Shown piece after piece: positions 39,187 to 52,387 of a stretch of 64,000 nt of DNA. The notes under the pieces are model-generated. The model did no database searches. It was not told the origin of the DNA and saw nothing but the letters and a program-made list of their open reading frames with translations. The position numbers were made by a program, and so were the translations under genes. The stretch's first letter is position 1. Every line of letters begins with the position of its first letter. The stretch is taken from positions 372,001 through 436,000 of the forward strand of contig JAWWNJ010000055.1 in NCBI GenBank assembly GCA_037176885.1, read 5' to 3'. The stretch is from Favolaschia claudopus (lineage: Eukaryota > Basidiomycota > Agaricomycetes > Agaricales > Mycenaceae).

Positions 39187-41654
39187 ATGAAGGGGTTCAA
39201 AAAAAACCTGAACCTTGTGAGTGGTCGCCGCTGTTCTCGATGTGCTCCACTCATCCAACCTTATCAGCTTAACAGGACAAGTTCCTCCAAGAAGGACTCA
39301 AAAGAAACAAAGTCCGCCTCATCCACTTCCTCCTCCTCCTCAACCCCCCCGCCGCCCCCGCCCAACACCCAGAAACCTCTCCCTCCTCCGGGGAATGCTA
39401 TCAATGGATCTGTGCCATCCTCCCAGCAGACTCAGCCAGCCACCCCCGATCGCAGACATGCTCCGGACACAAACGGCACACCGCCCCCACCTATAGTCGT
39501 CGTCAGCTCTGACCCTCCATCTGACCCCTCATATCGCTCCAACAGCCAGCCTTCCACCCCAGAGAGGCCTCCCGCTGGTGCTCTCGATCTTCCCGGTCCT
39601 CCACGCGCTAGCCTTTCCAATATGTCTCGTCTTCGCGCTAACGCCAAGGACACCATACCTATCGTCGGCAAACCCCCTCGAAAGCAGCGCAGCAGCCGTT
39701 TTGTTATCACAGAGAAGGTCGACATCGAGCGGCTTCCTCCATTCATGGGTTAGTTACCTCTGTTCGCGCTCTTTCTCACGTGCGATCTCACACTACTGCA
39801 GAGACCCCGCCAAGCGAGCGTCCCCAGTTGTTTATTAAGAAACTCCATCAATGCCGCGTCCTTTTCGACTTTAATGATGCCAGTGCGGAGCTCAAGGGCA
39901 AGCAGGTCAAAGCCCAGGCTCTCCACGAGATGCTCGATTATATTACCACCCAACGTGGTGTTATCACTGAGAGTGTATACCCAGAGGTCGTTGGCATGGT
40001 GGGTTTTGACCTTCTCCATTTGACTCGTTTGTGTTCATCCATTGGCTCGTAGTTTGCCACCAACCTCTTCCGTTCCATACCCCCGCCCGTCAACCCGACT
40101 GGCGATGCTTTCGATCCAGAAGAGGACGACCCCGTGCTCGAACTCGCTTGGCCTCATCTTCAAATCGTGTACGAATTCTTCTTGCGCTTCGTAGAAAGTC
40201 CCGATTTCAACACCAACCTCGCCAAACGCTACATCGACCAACCCTTCGTTCTCAACCTCCTCGAGCTTTTTGACTCGGAGGATCCGCGGGAGCGCGATTT
40301 TCTCAAGACCACCTTGCATCGCATATACGGCAAATTTCTGAATCTACGCGCGTTTATCCGGCGGTCCATCAACAACGTCTTTTTCCACTTTGTGTATGAG
40401 ACGGAGCGCCACAACGGCATTGCGGAGCTGTTGGAGATCTTGGGGTCTATCATCAACGGCTTTGCGCTACCACTCAAAGAGGAGCACAAGATATTCCTTA
40501 CGCGCGTCCTGATCCCCTTACACAAGGCCAAGAGCCTCTCCCTCTACCACCCACAACTGGCCTACTGTGTAGTGCAGTTCTTGGAGAAAGATCCCGCCTT
40601 GGCCGAGGATGTGATGATGGGGCTTCTCAAGTTTTGGCCCAAAGTCAATTCACCGAAGGAGGTCATGTTTCTCAACGAGGTTGAGGAGGTTTTGGATGTC
40701 ACGGATCCTGTCGAATTCCAGAAGATACAGGTGCCTCTGTTCCAACAGCTTGCGCGATGCATCAACAGCCAGCACTTCCAAGTTGCTGAGCGGGCACTAC
40801 TATACTGGAACAACGAGTATGTTGTCAATCTGATGAGTGATAACCTCGCCGTCGTTCTGCCCATTGTGTTTCCTGCTCTGTACACCAATTCCAAGTCGCA
40901 CTGGAATAGGTCAGCACAGACACTTGTTCCGTCTATCTCCTTTTGCCTGAATGTTTTGTATCTAGGACTATACACGGCATGGTTTACAATGCGCTAAAAT
41001 TGTTCATGGAAATCAATCCGGATCTTTTCGACGACTCGATGCACCAATACAAGCAAAGGAAGATAGAGTTTGTTTTTTACTAGTTCATCTTCGACCGACC
41101 AACTGAATGCCGGTGTATAGGGATCAGGAGCATGCTGTACATCGGTACAATGCGTGGCAGAAAATGCGGGAAGTTGCACTGCAAAACGCACCTAATGGTC
41201 AACTGCCAGCAGGCTTCCACGAAGTACTACATCCCCCCCCGCCGCCACCGCCGTTGGCAGACGATACAGACATTCTGGACCTGTCGATGGAGCTGAATGC
41301 GGCTTCGATTGAAGACGTGGCGGGCGATTTGGACGAGCATGGGATAGAGCGAGTGCCGATGGCGGACCCGGGCTTAGACGTACGTTGAGCGTTTACTGCC
41401 GTTATATCCTAAGAGTCTACGAATCGAATTCTGAGGCTGTTTTCCACAGCGGTCTATCCCCGACTTGCACGCCTCCGAAGCACCAGGCACGGGCGCTGGT
41501 GTGCATATGCGAAGAAAGTCGGTGTTGCCGGGTACGCGCCAAATTTCTGTGTCATGTTGTCTGATTTCTGATGGTTGAATGAATCATCGCAGTGGACCCG
41601 ACGGTTATGCGCGATCTGCAGGCGCACCGCAGTCTAGACAACGGGCTGTCGTAG
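39187..41654 (+). CDS. PP2A regulatory subunit B56 (B' family)
   Basis: ATG at 39187 opens [10 protein letters not shown]. The first intron starts GTGAGT; its exact acceptor is unsure because read-through stays open. A Ser/Pro-rich stretch leads to the B56 core: [127 protein letters not shown] and [20 protein letters not shown]. These are the HEAT-like helices that dock LxxIxE substrates. The C-terminus is Pro-rich and ends [12 protein letters not shown]. It directs PP2A to substrates in mitosis and stress (Rts1/Par1 type). About 700 residues. Two TGTGAC motifs lie 33-49 bp upstream of the ATG. Confidence 0.93.
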
Positions 41655-41899
41655 GCTGTGGAGTGCGGAATACGACAGGGTGAGCGAGTGGTCTGTTGAA
41701 GACGGAGCTGGACTGGATTGGTTTGTAAAGCGTATTCGCCGTTCTATATGTTTTTTTTTTCTCCCGTCGTGTTGAGGAAATTGTATCATACTCCGTTCGT
41801 CGTTGACGCCATGCACGACCATTTGTGACCCATTTTTCTGATTCGAATACTGTACAGCTGTGTTTTATTCCAGAGCAAATACATGATTTGGGGAGAGGT

Positions 41900-41907
41900 T
41901 TCTGGAA
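41900..41907. promoter_or_regulatory. Candidate heat-shock element (TTCTGGAA) upstream of Hsp70
   Basis: TTCTGGAA is a perfect inverted TTC-nn-GAA pair 172 bp before the Hsp70 ATG. A second GAA/TTC cluster lies at 41925-41931 and GGAAC/GGAAT units follow near 41963-41975. This is the arrangement expected for heat-shock-factor binding. Confidence 0.5.
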
Positions 41908-42003
41908 GCAGAGTGAAGATTGTGGAATTTCTGGGATGATGTCAGGATATCACGTGATAGGATGGAACTTTATGGAATGTGCTGGATTTTTCGATTGAAA
42001 GAT

Positions 42004-42009
42004 TATAAA
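42004..42009 (+). promoter_or_regulatory. TATA box of Hsp70 gene
   Basis: TATAAA stands 70-75 bp upstream of the Hsp70 ATG, in ATTATAAAAG. Most other genes here show no such box, so this fits a strongly inducible promoter. Confidence 0.6.
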
Positions 42010-42078
42010 AGTTGAGAGGATCAAAGGAATCGGTTGATTAATTTTCACCTTCCGCCCACTCACATCCCTCCCAACACA

Positions 42079-42669
42079 ATGTCTTCCTCAAAAGCTATTG
42101 GAATCGATCTGGGAACAACCTACTCGTATGTTCTCTCCATCTCTGCATCCTCACTTTTACTCACTTTCAATTCAGCTGCGTCGGTGTCTGGCAAAACGAT
42201 CGTGTAGAGATCATCGCTAACGACCAGGGTAACCGCACCACCCCCTCGTATGTCTCCTTCTCAGACAACGAGCGTCTCATCGGCGATGCCGCAAAAAATC
42301 AAGTCGCAATGAACCCGACAAACACGTACGTTCATTTTTTTTTCTTACTTCCTGGGTATCATGCTAACATTCTCTCCAGGGTGTTCGACGCCAAGCGACT
42401 CATTGGGCGAAAGTTCGACGATGCCGAGGTGCAGGCCGACATGAAGCACTTCCCCTTCACCGTGTTCAGCAAGGGCGGTAAGCCCTACATCCGGGTCGAG
42501 TATCGTGGCGAGTCGAAGGAATTCGTACGTTTTTTTCTTCCTTCTCCTTCTACTTGAGATCGCGATGTGCTGACGATTTTCTTTTTTTCAGTCGCCCGAA
42601 GAAATCTCGTCCATGGTCCTGCTAAAAATGAAAGAGACTGCCGAATCGTACCTCGGCACGACGGTCAAC

Positions 42670-42735
<66 letters not shown>

Positions 42736-43733
42736 ACCATTTCCGGTATGAACGTCCTCCGAATCATCAACGAACCTACCGCTGCCGCCATCGCCTACGG
42801 TCTCGACAAGAAGGTCACTGGCGAGCGGAATGTCCTCATCTTCGATCTCGGTGGAGGAACCTTCGATGTCTCCCTGTTGACGATTGAAGAGGGTATCTTC
42901 GAGGTCAAGGCCACCGCTGGTGACACTCACTTGGGTGGTGAGGACTTCGACAACCGCCTCGTCAATCACTTCGCGCAGGAGTTCAAGCGTAAGAACAAGA
43001 AGGGTATGCATTTTGTTCTATACTTTTTCCACCACATCCTGATTGGATTCCTTCAGATCTCTCCTCTAACCTTCGCGCTCTGCGTCGCCTGCGTACCGCT
43101 TGCGAGCGTGCCAAGCGTACCCTCTCTTCCGCCGCACAAACCTCCATCGAAATCGACTCTCTGTTTGAGGGTATCGACTTCTACACCTCTCTAACCCGTG
43201 CCCGTTTCGAGGAGTTGTGCCAGGATCTTTTCCGCAGCACCCTTGAGCCCGTCGAGAAGGTTCTGAGGGATTCCAAGATCGACAAGGCCAACGTCCACGA
43301 AATCGTTCTCGTCGGTGGCTCCACCCGTATCCCCCGTATCGTCAAGCTCGTGTCGGACTTCTTCAACGGCAAGGAGCCCAACAAGAGCATCAACCCCGAT
43401 GAGGCCGTCGCCTATGGTGCCGCCGTCCAGGCCGCCATCCTCTCCGGCGACACGTCCGAGAAGACCCAGGATCTCCTCCTTCTCGACGTCGCTCCCCTCT
43501 CCCTCGGTATCGAGACCGCTGGTGGTGTCATGACCGCGCTCATCAAGCGTAACACTACCGTCCCTACGAAAAAGTCGGAGACCTTCTCCACCTACTCCGA
43601 CAACCAGCCCGGTGTGCTCATCCAGGTCTACGAGGGTGAGCGTGCGCGCACGAAGGACAACAACCTCCTGGGCAAATTCGAGCTCTCCGGCATCCCCCCC
43701 GCTCCCCGTGGTGTTCCTCAGGTCGAAGTTACC

Positions 43734-43766
<33 letters not shown>

Positions 43767-44310
43767 TCCGCCTCCGACAAGACGACCGGCAAGTCAAACC
43801 GTATCACCATCACCAACGACAAGGGCCGTCTGTCGAAGGAGGAGATCGACCGCATGGTTGACGAGGCCGAGAAATACAAAGGTGTGTTTGACTACTCTTT
43901 CTGTCTGGTTCAGTTCACTGACTTGCACTTCAGCTGAGGACGAAGCTGCCGCCGCTCGCATCACCGCCAAGAACGGCCTCGAGTCCTACGCCTACAACCT
44001 CCGCAACTCGCTCACCGACGAGAAGCTCGCCGACAAGTTCGACCCCGCCGACAAGTCGAAACTCGAGAGCGCCGTCAACGACACGATCAAATGGCTTGAT
44101 GCTTCGCAGGAGGGTTCGAAGGAGGAGTACGAGGAGAAGCAGAAGGAGCTCGAGAGCATCGCCAACCCCATCATGCAGAAACTGTACGGTGCTGGTGGCA
44201 TGCCTGGCGGTGGAGGTATGCCAGAGGGCTTCCCTGGCGCCGGCGGTGCTCCCGGTGGCTTCCCTGGTGGCGCTTCAGAAGATGGCCCCAGCGTCGAGGA
44301 AGTCGACTAA
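42079..44310 (+). CDS. Cytosolic Hsp70 chaperone (SSA type)
   Basis: ATG at 42079 opens [20 protein letters not shown], the Hsp70 phosphate-1 loop. Then follow [52 protein letters not shown] and [16 protein letters not shown]. The substrate domain has [20 protein letters not shown] and [17 protein letters not shown]. The tail has [10 protein letters not shown] repeats and ends SVEEVD, the EEVD motif of cytosolic Hsp70 that binds TPR co-chaperones. Five or so introns of about 50-60 nt cut the gene. Codons end mostly in C or G, unlike many neighbours, which suggests very high expression. The promoter has a TATA box and a heat-shock element. About 650 residues, complete. Confidence 0.97.
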
Positions 44311-44535
44311 ACGGCGGCCCTTCTTGGTTCCCTTCTCTCTTGCGGTGGACATGACTAAACATACGATAATGACACGATATTTGTATAGCATTGTTTAGAA
44401 TTTGCATCTTTCTGTATTTTAGCCTCTCAATTGGTGTGATTAAAGTCAGATTTCTGCCGCAGTACATACAGATTGTCGACTAATAACTATGAGATACTAC
44501 TGCAGTTCCGTTCTAATAGTTCTTGCAATCCGACC

Positions 44536-47500
44536 TCAGAGACCCAATGGCTTCAAGACACCGGCAGCTACTTCGCCTCCCGCAACCGGACGTGAAAGTT
44601 TATTGTTACCGACCTGGACATTGAATATGGCACTGACAAAGCTGTCCAGGTTTGGAGTGCCTGAAACGAAATGAGGCTCGAAACAAGTGCGGTAGGAACC
44701 ACGAGTTGACTAACTGATATCTTTCATGGCATAGTAGGTAGCGTTGACTTCTTTGGAGTCGATGGTCAGCGTGAAAAACCCGCGGAACGAGCCTGCGTGA
44801 ATGTAAGTCTCTCTTTGGCGAAGGCGTTCTGGCATACCTTCCGACCATTGAAGGTCAGGATTTCCGGTGACGAAGAGAGCACTGACTGGATCCGTCAATG
44901 CAGGCGGAGCATTGACTCCAAATGCAGAGGGACTGGTCACTGCAGTCCCAGCCAGCTCGACCCCAATACCTCCTTCTCCAGTGAGGGGGTTGTACCTGGA
45001 AAAGGTTGGGGGTCGAATCCAGTATGGCGAGCCGAAAGGGCGACCTACGTGGTGGTATCATTGGGGTCTGCCGTGTACGTGTTCAGCGTCGGCAAGACTT
45101 GCGCAAGATTGGACTCACGAGCGAGATCTGATACCCAGTTTGCGTGGCTGTCGCCCGACAATATAATGGTGTTGCTTATGTTGTTGCGATAGAGATGATC
45201 TAGGACGCGTTGGCGGTTCGCTCTATAGCCGTCCCAATCGTCCTTGACCTATCAGTACCACACTCCACTGGTTGGATAAACCTCTTACAAAGTCCACTGT
45301 GGATCGAAACTTCAGCATATGGGCGAACATAATGCGGCAGACATACCGTAAGCTCCAGCCAAACGCAGCTGCGTAAAGACTATTTGTTGACTGCATCTAG
45401 TTGAACGTCCGTGGAAACAAGAGACGGATGGGACTCACCCGACAATTCTCCATACTGCACCTCGTTCTTGAGACTGTACCAACGTCTCCGCGAACCCTAT
45501 TAAGGTAATCCCCCTGGGCCTCAGTGCGCCGTCTTATTCGGTCTGTGAGCTGCTTACATTTCTCTTGAGCGGCTCCCATCAAAGAACGATTGGCAAAGGT
45601 AGCAATGGATCCAACGACTTGAACTTCGATCGAGCACGTTCATAAATTATCTTTGGAAGACTCACACTCTGGGAAAAGAACTCGGCGAATATCGAGACTA
45701 AAAGAGCGTTAAATACCGTGATTGTAATTGACCTAGAGAACAAAATCAGCCTAATTCTACGAACCACTCGAAAACTCACATCAGTCACATCTCTGTCGTA
45801 GTTGCCTGCATACCGAGAGTTGACCGACGAATTAAGAGGTTGAAACAATATTTACGGGTATCGAGCATAGTTAAATCCAGTAATTTGCCGACTTGAAAGT
45901 TCCTCCAAATTCTGAGAAGGTCGAATTGCGTTACCTGTCGCACAGGGAGCCACTCGTGGTACGCTCGAACAGCAGCAAGTTTGCGGTCCGCTAAATGGCA
46001 ATTTAGATGTGCTCGATCTGTAAGATACTCCATCCTCACTGAAACAAGCACCGGACGGTGAAAACGAACAACCGGCAGCTGTGTCGTTCGAATTCGTTGT
46101 TCCGGCTTTCCACGAATTATCTGCGACCTGGGTCATCCGATTCAGCTTCGTAATGTATGGACGCTAACAAAGCGACTACCTCGTGGTCGTCCTGCACTTA
46201 ACCAATCTGCGGTGAACAGGGAAATGAACCGGCAGCACGTACCCTGAGTGCATAAATACGAGTAAGTACGGTGCCTGCGAAGTAGAAGAGTTTTTACCAG
46301 ACTGTGATCCACGGTGCATTCTGATGAGCGAAAAGGAGAGAGGTGTCGGTTCTATATTGAGCAAAACGTTGGCGATAGTCGTGTATCGTTGCAAGTTCTC
46401 TTCCATCGCTGCAGCAGGTTGAGGGTTCTATCAAGGAAAACAGACCTTGAAACATACACATTGCGACCGATTGGTAGACTTCCAGGCGGAGTCAATTTTT
46501 TCCAACAAGAGAGAAGACGATACACTCACCTGCCGTCGACGTTCTCATATATCTGTTCGCGTTTAGCAAGGCCAACCCGTGACGCAATGCCAACGCACAT
46601 AGTCTCCGAGATGGACAAAAATCTCGGCACTCGTGTTGTGTGCCGCCACTCCATATGCATTGAACCAGCCTGTATGTATTTTGGAACTGGAAAGGGTGAC
46701 AGCATCAAAATCTACCTGTCTGGAACTGGGAGCATGAGAATACAGCAAGTGTGAGAGGCTTTCCGCCGTTGACCAAGTGAGCAGGAGCTATGCGTGATAA
46801 TTGAATCTGCATGAAGATTGACTGGTACTTAGCACGCACTGTCTGGTGAAGGCAGAGTCCGGGTTTTTCCTACGGGACTTCTTGTGTTCGGGTTCGTGCA
46901 ATCAGTGAAAAAATAAAAATATTGAGTATCTGGTTGCAGGTTTGAAACTTCGAATTTGACGGTGAAGCTTTCAACAATGTCAGTCTAAGACTGCAGGTGC
47001 TGAACGAAGGCGTACTCGACATCCCAGCTCGTGAAAGCTTGCGCGCTGTCAATGGGCTTCCCTCCAAGCGCTGGTGATCCAAAGACTTGGTACTGGACGC
47101 AGACGGGAACACTCTGGTCAGGACCGGAGCCAAGGGGGACAGCTCGAGTCCAGATGAGAACAGAGCTGTCTAGCGGGTCTCCCTGGGCCAGCTATTTTAA
47201 TCAGCTTTCCTTTGAACACATTCTCTTACGCTTGCAACTAGAGTATCAAAGCATCTTGGCACGCTGTTTAGAAGTACAGCTAACAGGCTTACTCACCTGA
47301 GTGCGTGAAATTGATTCCTCCGTTCCAAACAAACGGACTCTAAATCGGCTATGGGTTCGGCTGCCAGCGCAGAAAGAGAGAATACATACGTTGCTGAAAT
47401 CAGACCCGTAGAATGTGGGATAGTGCTTGTCATTGAAGGGCGAAGCATCCATGGTTTGCCTTCGGATGTGTTGAACATGGCGCGCTTGCAGCTGCTTGGT

Positions 47501-47665
47501 ATCGTGCGACAGCTACAACGCGTCGATGAAGTCCGGAGCAGGGCGGACATGTCGTATACTTGCCTGGGGGTGTTCGGCGTACGGGGAACTATATGCGAGA
47601 TTTCGGTCGAAGACGGCGGTTGCACCGACTGAAAGAGTGAACAGCAAGCTCCCGAGAAACAGCAT
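44536..47665 (-). CDS. Secreted PhoD-like alkaline phosphatase / phosphodiesterase
   Basis: ATG at 47665 opens MLFLGSLLFTLSVGATAV, a likely secretion signal. The PhoD N-domain contains FTHSGDPLDSSVLIWTR. The metallophosphatase part has LTLAVFSCSQFQTGWFNAYG, FVHLGDYIYENVDG (a metal-ligand segment), TVWDDHEVADNSWKAG, AVRAYHEWLPVRQV, RSLMGAAQEKW joined to FAETLVQSQERGAVWRIVG, and RGFFTLTIDSKEVNATYYAM near the end. It ends VAAGVLKPLGL. Around twenty short introns are needed, giving about 640 residues. PhoD enzymes release phosphate from organic esters and are often induced by phosphate starvation. The next gene upstream is a Zn2Cys6 regulator 2 kb away; a link is only a guess. Confidence 0.85.
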
Positions 47666-49681
47666 GACTGTAGATGAAGGATGTATAGATAGCCCGAAAA
47701 ACCAGCTCATAAGTGAACGCTTAAAAACGCTCAACGTCGCTTCGACGTCAAAGCATTATGTCAATGGCACGTTCGTGGGTTCGAACCAATTGAATCGGAA
47801 TGGCATGAGTGAACAAAGATGTGTCGCGTTCCAGGGCTTTGAAGAGTTGGCAGGGTGAAGACCCCACGTAGCAATGCATTTGGCGGTAATTTTCACCGCA
47901 GATCGAAGGCGGTGAATATTGAGCTGTAGTACTGTTCTTGCCACCATCAAAGTGACCAGTCCGAGTCTGTTCATGCTGTCACCAACCGTCTATATCAGTC
48001 TATCGTTCGAGAGTTGTAATCCTCGCAGTCAAAAGCATAGGCTGAGGAGACTTCGAACCGAAGTCAAGACGCTCTCGGACGCGCGCACGTGGAATGTATC
48101 CAGTAAGAGCAAGATACTGAGCACAAGAAGATCGCAGAGTGAAGCCAGGTAGAAAGCGTCATTAGAGAGCCGGTCAAGAATTCCGTCGATTTCCCAACAA
48201 CAGCAGGAACGGTTCAAGATATCCACTGGGCAGTAGCCCAGGGAAGAGAGTTTCCACAAAGTACATACACTCGGACTCGATATGTTTGTCCAATGCGCGA
48301 TGCTATACTGACTGGTTGAAGGAGATGCGCCGTGGATGGAGACTGAACAAAACAAATGGAAGCTGCCTGGAGGATTCCAAAGAAAGGGCGATATTCAACG
48401 AACACGCTGGGAATGGAAGGACCCACAATACAGAGTAGATACACTGGTGTCAAGAAGAAAGCCCGAGGACGATACGATCAGCTTGCTGACATCGGATCAA
48501 AAGGCTAACTTCTGCCGTTGCCAAAGCAGAGTATCGCTTTCCCAAAATACAGCTCACGTCCCGACCATCGTATTTGTTGGAATGCCGCTCGGAATCGCCC
48601 GACCAGCTCATGCATAGTCACCGGCGTCGTCCTTCTCATATCCTGGTCAGCTTCAACTCAAACCCGAAAGAAGTTAACCTGGGCGTCATCCCCAATCCCT
48701 TGTTTCCACGACGGCAACATACGCCTTTGTGTTCAAAGCCGACCGAAATAATCACCCAGTTTCTTTCCAAATCGTCTGGCCACGGACTCTGAAGGGTTGG
48801 CCATGAAAATGTAGACACGTATCCACGACGTTGCTCGACATAAATCAGGTTGCACTCAAGCGGAGCTGCAACCCCGGCGGCCATCGTGGTGCTGCCTTGA
48901 TTGGCCGAACTGGGACCGGGCTCTGGCAGCACGTACTGCAATTACTTCACCCAACCTTTTCCGTGTATTTGTGTTCTTTTTCCGTTCATCGTGATGTCCT
49001 GTCTGATATTGACAATGGTTCTCGTCAGCTCCGTGGTATATGGACGTAGAGGAACTGTTATCCCTGTGCAAGACTGCGCACATCTTGTAAGTTTTTAGCA
49101 GAAAGAAAATAGCTCCCTTGATCCACTCTCAGGTCAATTTCTCCCACAAAATGGGCTCCTAGTTCAGTCTATAACAGATAAGCAGTGTAATCTACCCGCC
49201 GGAACCCAATTGTACAATGTAAGCAGTGATTTGCATTTGACACTGCTGATCACCGTTTAGCGCTCTAGCGAGAGATTCACGCTCAGAATTCCGACAGACA
49301 CGGACCAGGCTCTTCTACCTTTCTGGGCTTGGGCGTACCGAACCTTGGCCGTTGCGTACCACATCGGCCATATTATGGAGTCAGCATGGATCTCCGAATC
49401 CGTCATCCCCACATACATAAGAGCTCGGTCATTCCACATTCTTGACTGTCCCTTCCGCTCCGCCAAGGACATATCGATATCGCTGTTGGCTGCTCGCGGT
49501 GGCTCAACTGTTCCCCGCATTCACGTGTATCAAATCAGAAGTCAACCGCCGTCCAGCCTGAGCTTGCAGGTTCAACGGCCCACAACGGGAACGCGTATCG
49601 GCCCGCAGCCCCGTGAGAGATCTTGTTTTCTGCAGCATATCTTGATGCTCAAGCAGCGTGTGTTCGATACGCAGACCGTAC
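47666..49681. other. 2-kb stretch without a confident gene
   Basis: This is the longest gene-poor stretch in the window, between the PhoD-like start and the Zn2Cys6 factor. The longest open frames are short. On the plus strand a possible spliced set with GT..AG introns at 49087-49132 and 49219-49260 leads into an open frame that includes AWAYRTLAVAYHIGHIMES, but no start or family was found. On the minus strand, hydrophobic pieces near 48030-48450 (for example TPVYLLCIVGPSIP and SLCDLLVLSILLLL) could be remnants of a membrane-protein gene. Neither is supported well enough to call. Confidence 0.5.
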
Positions 49682-52273
49682 ATGCCCACCGACAGATTGT
49701 CGAGTGTCTCAGACGACAGCGATAGTTTCGATGGCGGAACTATTAATACCAAACGGCCTTCACGGGCACGCAAGACTAAATCGTACGTAGTGCCAGAAAT
49801 AACTGTTCCACTTTCACAATGTACAACGACAGGTCCGGGGCATGCGTTCACTGCAAGTCACTCAAAGTCAGTTGTTCAACGAAGTGTATCTGAGAACCGG
49901 CTTAATCTCATTTTCACAGGTTCGTTGTGAATTCAGTCTCGGAGAGACGGTTTGCCAACGCTGGTGAATGCATTCCACTCTGGTCATATTGCGGCTATCG
50001 AGTTCTAATTTCCAACCCATGCAATAGTCGAGACGGGAATCACGAATGTCTCGCGCGTAACAGAAAGAAGCGTAAACCAGCTCCGTAGGTCCTACGCTCA
50101 TCTCCTACGATACATCTATAGTCTAATTCTGTACCATTGTCAAGTACGCACGAAGATCTGCAAGAGAAAGCTCAGGAGCAAGACCGTCAGATAGAAAATA
50201 TACTCGCACAGATGGACCGGCTGAGAACCAAATCTAAAATGCAACAACTGATAGGTGAAGGCCGCGACGATGGTACTTACTCCACTTCGTTTTCAATCCC
50301 TAAACACTTCAACAACAACCGCAGGCCTGAGGAATATCAACAATTACAGAACCAACTCGACTGCTGAGTTGGCGGCGGTCTCGTACTTTGGGCGAGGTAA
50401 TTTATATGCGCGAGTTCGTCAGCAGCATTAAACGATGCGTCCAGGCCACATTTCTCCTCGTCCATCTGCTCCACCGATCGTCAAATATTGCTGTCTCTAT
50501 CCTGCCGAAATCATCGATCTGTTCGCTATCTATTTCGAAAGAGTCGATGTGCGTACTTCAAATTGATTCTGCATACTCATTACTTTGGTTGACGCGCATC
50601 CAGCCATATTTTTCTATCTTGGATTCGGAGCTACACCGCGACCCGGCAGACGTGATATGGGACTCGCCTTTTCTCTTCACCGTCAGTAAGCCAAATTCTA
50701 CTGCTTCTAGGCTCATAATTCCTGAATGAAGCCTAGTCTGTGCTACAGCGGCGCGTTTCTATACACTAAGACCAAACCTGTATCATCAAGCACATGCTTT
50801 CGCCCGCGAAGCTGCGGCTAGAGCATTAATAGATGCATCCATCGGCGTGGATGTGTGCCAAGCATACCTCATTCTCGCTGTATATCCCATGCCGAAGCAG
50901 AAGCGCTCGAAATTTGCGGATGATCGGAGTTGGTTGTTTATGGGTGTGGCCATTAGGTATGTAATGGTGACTCAGTGGTAAGTTCACGTTCAACCATGTA
51001 CCAGGATGGCCATGGAGCTAGGTCTGGACCAACCTCCACCTCCTCATTGCGATGAACGAGAAAGTCTCAACAGAATGAGGACTTGGTTGAACTGCTTTTG
51101 TGTTGACGCATCACATGCGATCCAATTTGGCAAAATGCCAATGCTCAAACTCGATGATTTCATTGCCCGAACTTCGCGTGACTGGTACCGTTCATCCGCT
51201 CTCAATGGCCCCTTTGATGTGCATTTATGTGCATACGTTCATATCATTCTGCTCATGGCGGAGTGGAGACGGAGCGTTCACGCCAACGTTGTAAGCACGT
51301 CTGTCCCAGGGGGTTGGACATGTAGCTGATCTCAATTACAGAAGATGGATTCCGTAACGCTGGCCATTCAAGCACAAGAAGAGTTGACCCATGAATTGGC
51401 TGATTGGGTGGCACGATTTGACCAAGACAATGCCAGGCATCGTGCGCAACCTCTCTTTCTCCGATAATTCCCAGCTAATATCTCCTCAAAGCCCTGCCAA
51501 TATGTGTCTATCGCGGTAACACTACGCGAATGATCACGGCTTATTTGCGGTTGGTCGTCCTCGCGGACGGGTTTCAGCGCATTACAAGGGAAGACCTTTC
51601 TCGCGATTCCGACATCTTGCGGCTTTCTATTGATGCAGCGCGCGCCGTTATCCACATCGCACTCAATAGACTGTATCCTACCGGCCATCTGAGATTTGCT
51701 ATGGAAGCAAATTGGCTGTACATCTCTTTCGCGTCAGCCTTTCTGGTGAATGTATGTATTTTCTGATCTTGGGAAAAATTCGAGATGACTGAAGCAGTTT
51801 TTTCTATGCAGCTTCTTCGCCCAAGATTTTTGCCTCTTGTGAACGAGGACACTCAGCAAGATATTGTCCTCCTTGTCAGCGAACTTATCAAAGTCTTAAG
51901 ATCAGATAATGTTGCTCTGGATGGCAGACACACTCCTGCCCTATATGCTCGGTTTCTTTCCTCTCTTTTGGAAAAGTACAACGTATTTCCCTCGCGGGAC
52001 GACTCACCTCCCACCGACGATCCCAAGTTTTATCCCCAGTTTGGGCTCGATCGCACAGAGACACCTCCATACACGTATTCTTGGCCGGATATTACCAACG
52101 TAGACGGCGTCTCTCCACATCCATCCGACGGCTCGGACGATTTCTCTGTACACCAACGGGCGGGAGATCCAGGCATGGACCTTTCGCTAAATAATTTCAT
52201 ACGGGCAGTAAATGAGGGTCAACACCACTCAGAATTTTCGAGTTGGAATAGCTCAACTAGTGATTTCCTATAA
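49682..52273 (+). CDS. Zn2Cys6 fungal-specific transcription factor (PriB-like)
   Basis: ATG at 49682 opens MPTDRLSSVSDDSDSF, followed by a basic stretch KRPSRARKTKS. Four introns lie in the first 470 bp: 49783-49832, 49867-49919, 49964-50027 and 50085-50144. After splicing, SGACVHCKSLK, VRCEFSLGETVCQRC and RDGNHECLARNRKKRK form a C-x2-C-x6-C-x8-C-x2-C-x6-C zinc cluster with a basic tail. The linker is coiled coil (QEQDRQIENILAQMDRLR). The central Fungal_trans domain includes WLFMGVAIRMAMELGLD and NRMRTWLNCFCVDASHAIQ. It ends SSWNSSTSDFL. The CKSLKVRCEF core resembles PriB of Lentinula. It should be nuclear and bind CGG-type sites; its targets are unknown. Confidence 0.88.
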
Positions 52274-52387
52274 TTTTTGCTCCTGGCTTTGTGTATGGTA
52301 CAGTATATCGTATACCAGGACTTTGAGAGCATGATCATGAATCTTTTTACGTAATGACGGCGAACCGTTACAATTGCCTACCACTCG

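Noticed and set aside
47775..47800. Perfect tRNA B-box-like GGTTCGAACCC on the minus strand
   Set aside because: The flanking bases give only three T-stem pairs, and no A box, acceptor stem or anticodon arm can be drawn upstream.
49504..49851. Minus-strand frame of 115 codons
   Set aside because: It overlaps the first two exons of the Zn2Cys6 factor, whose spliced product has a complete zinc cluster; the reverse frame has no family resemblance.
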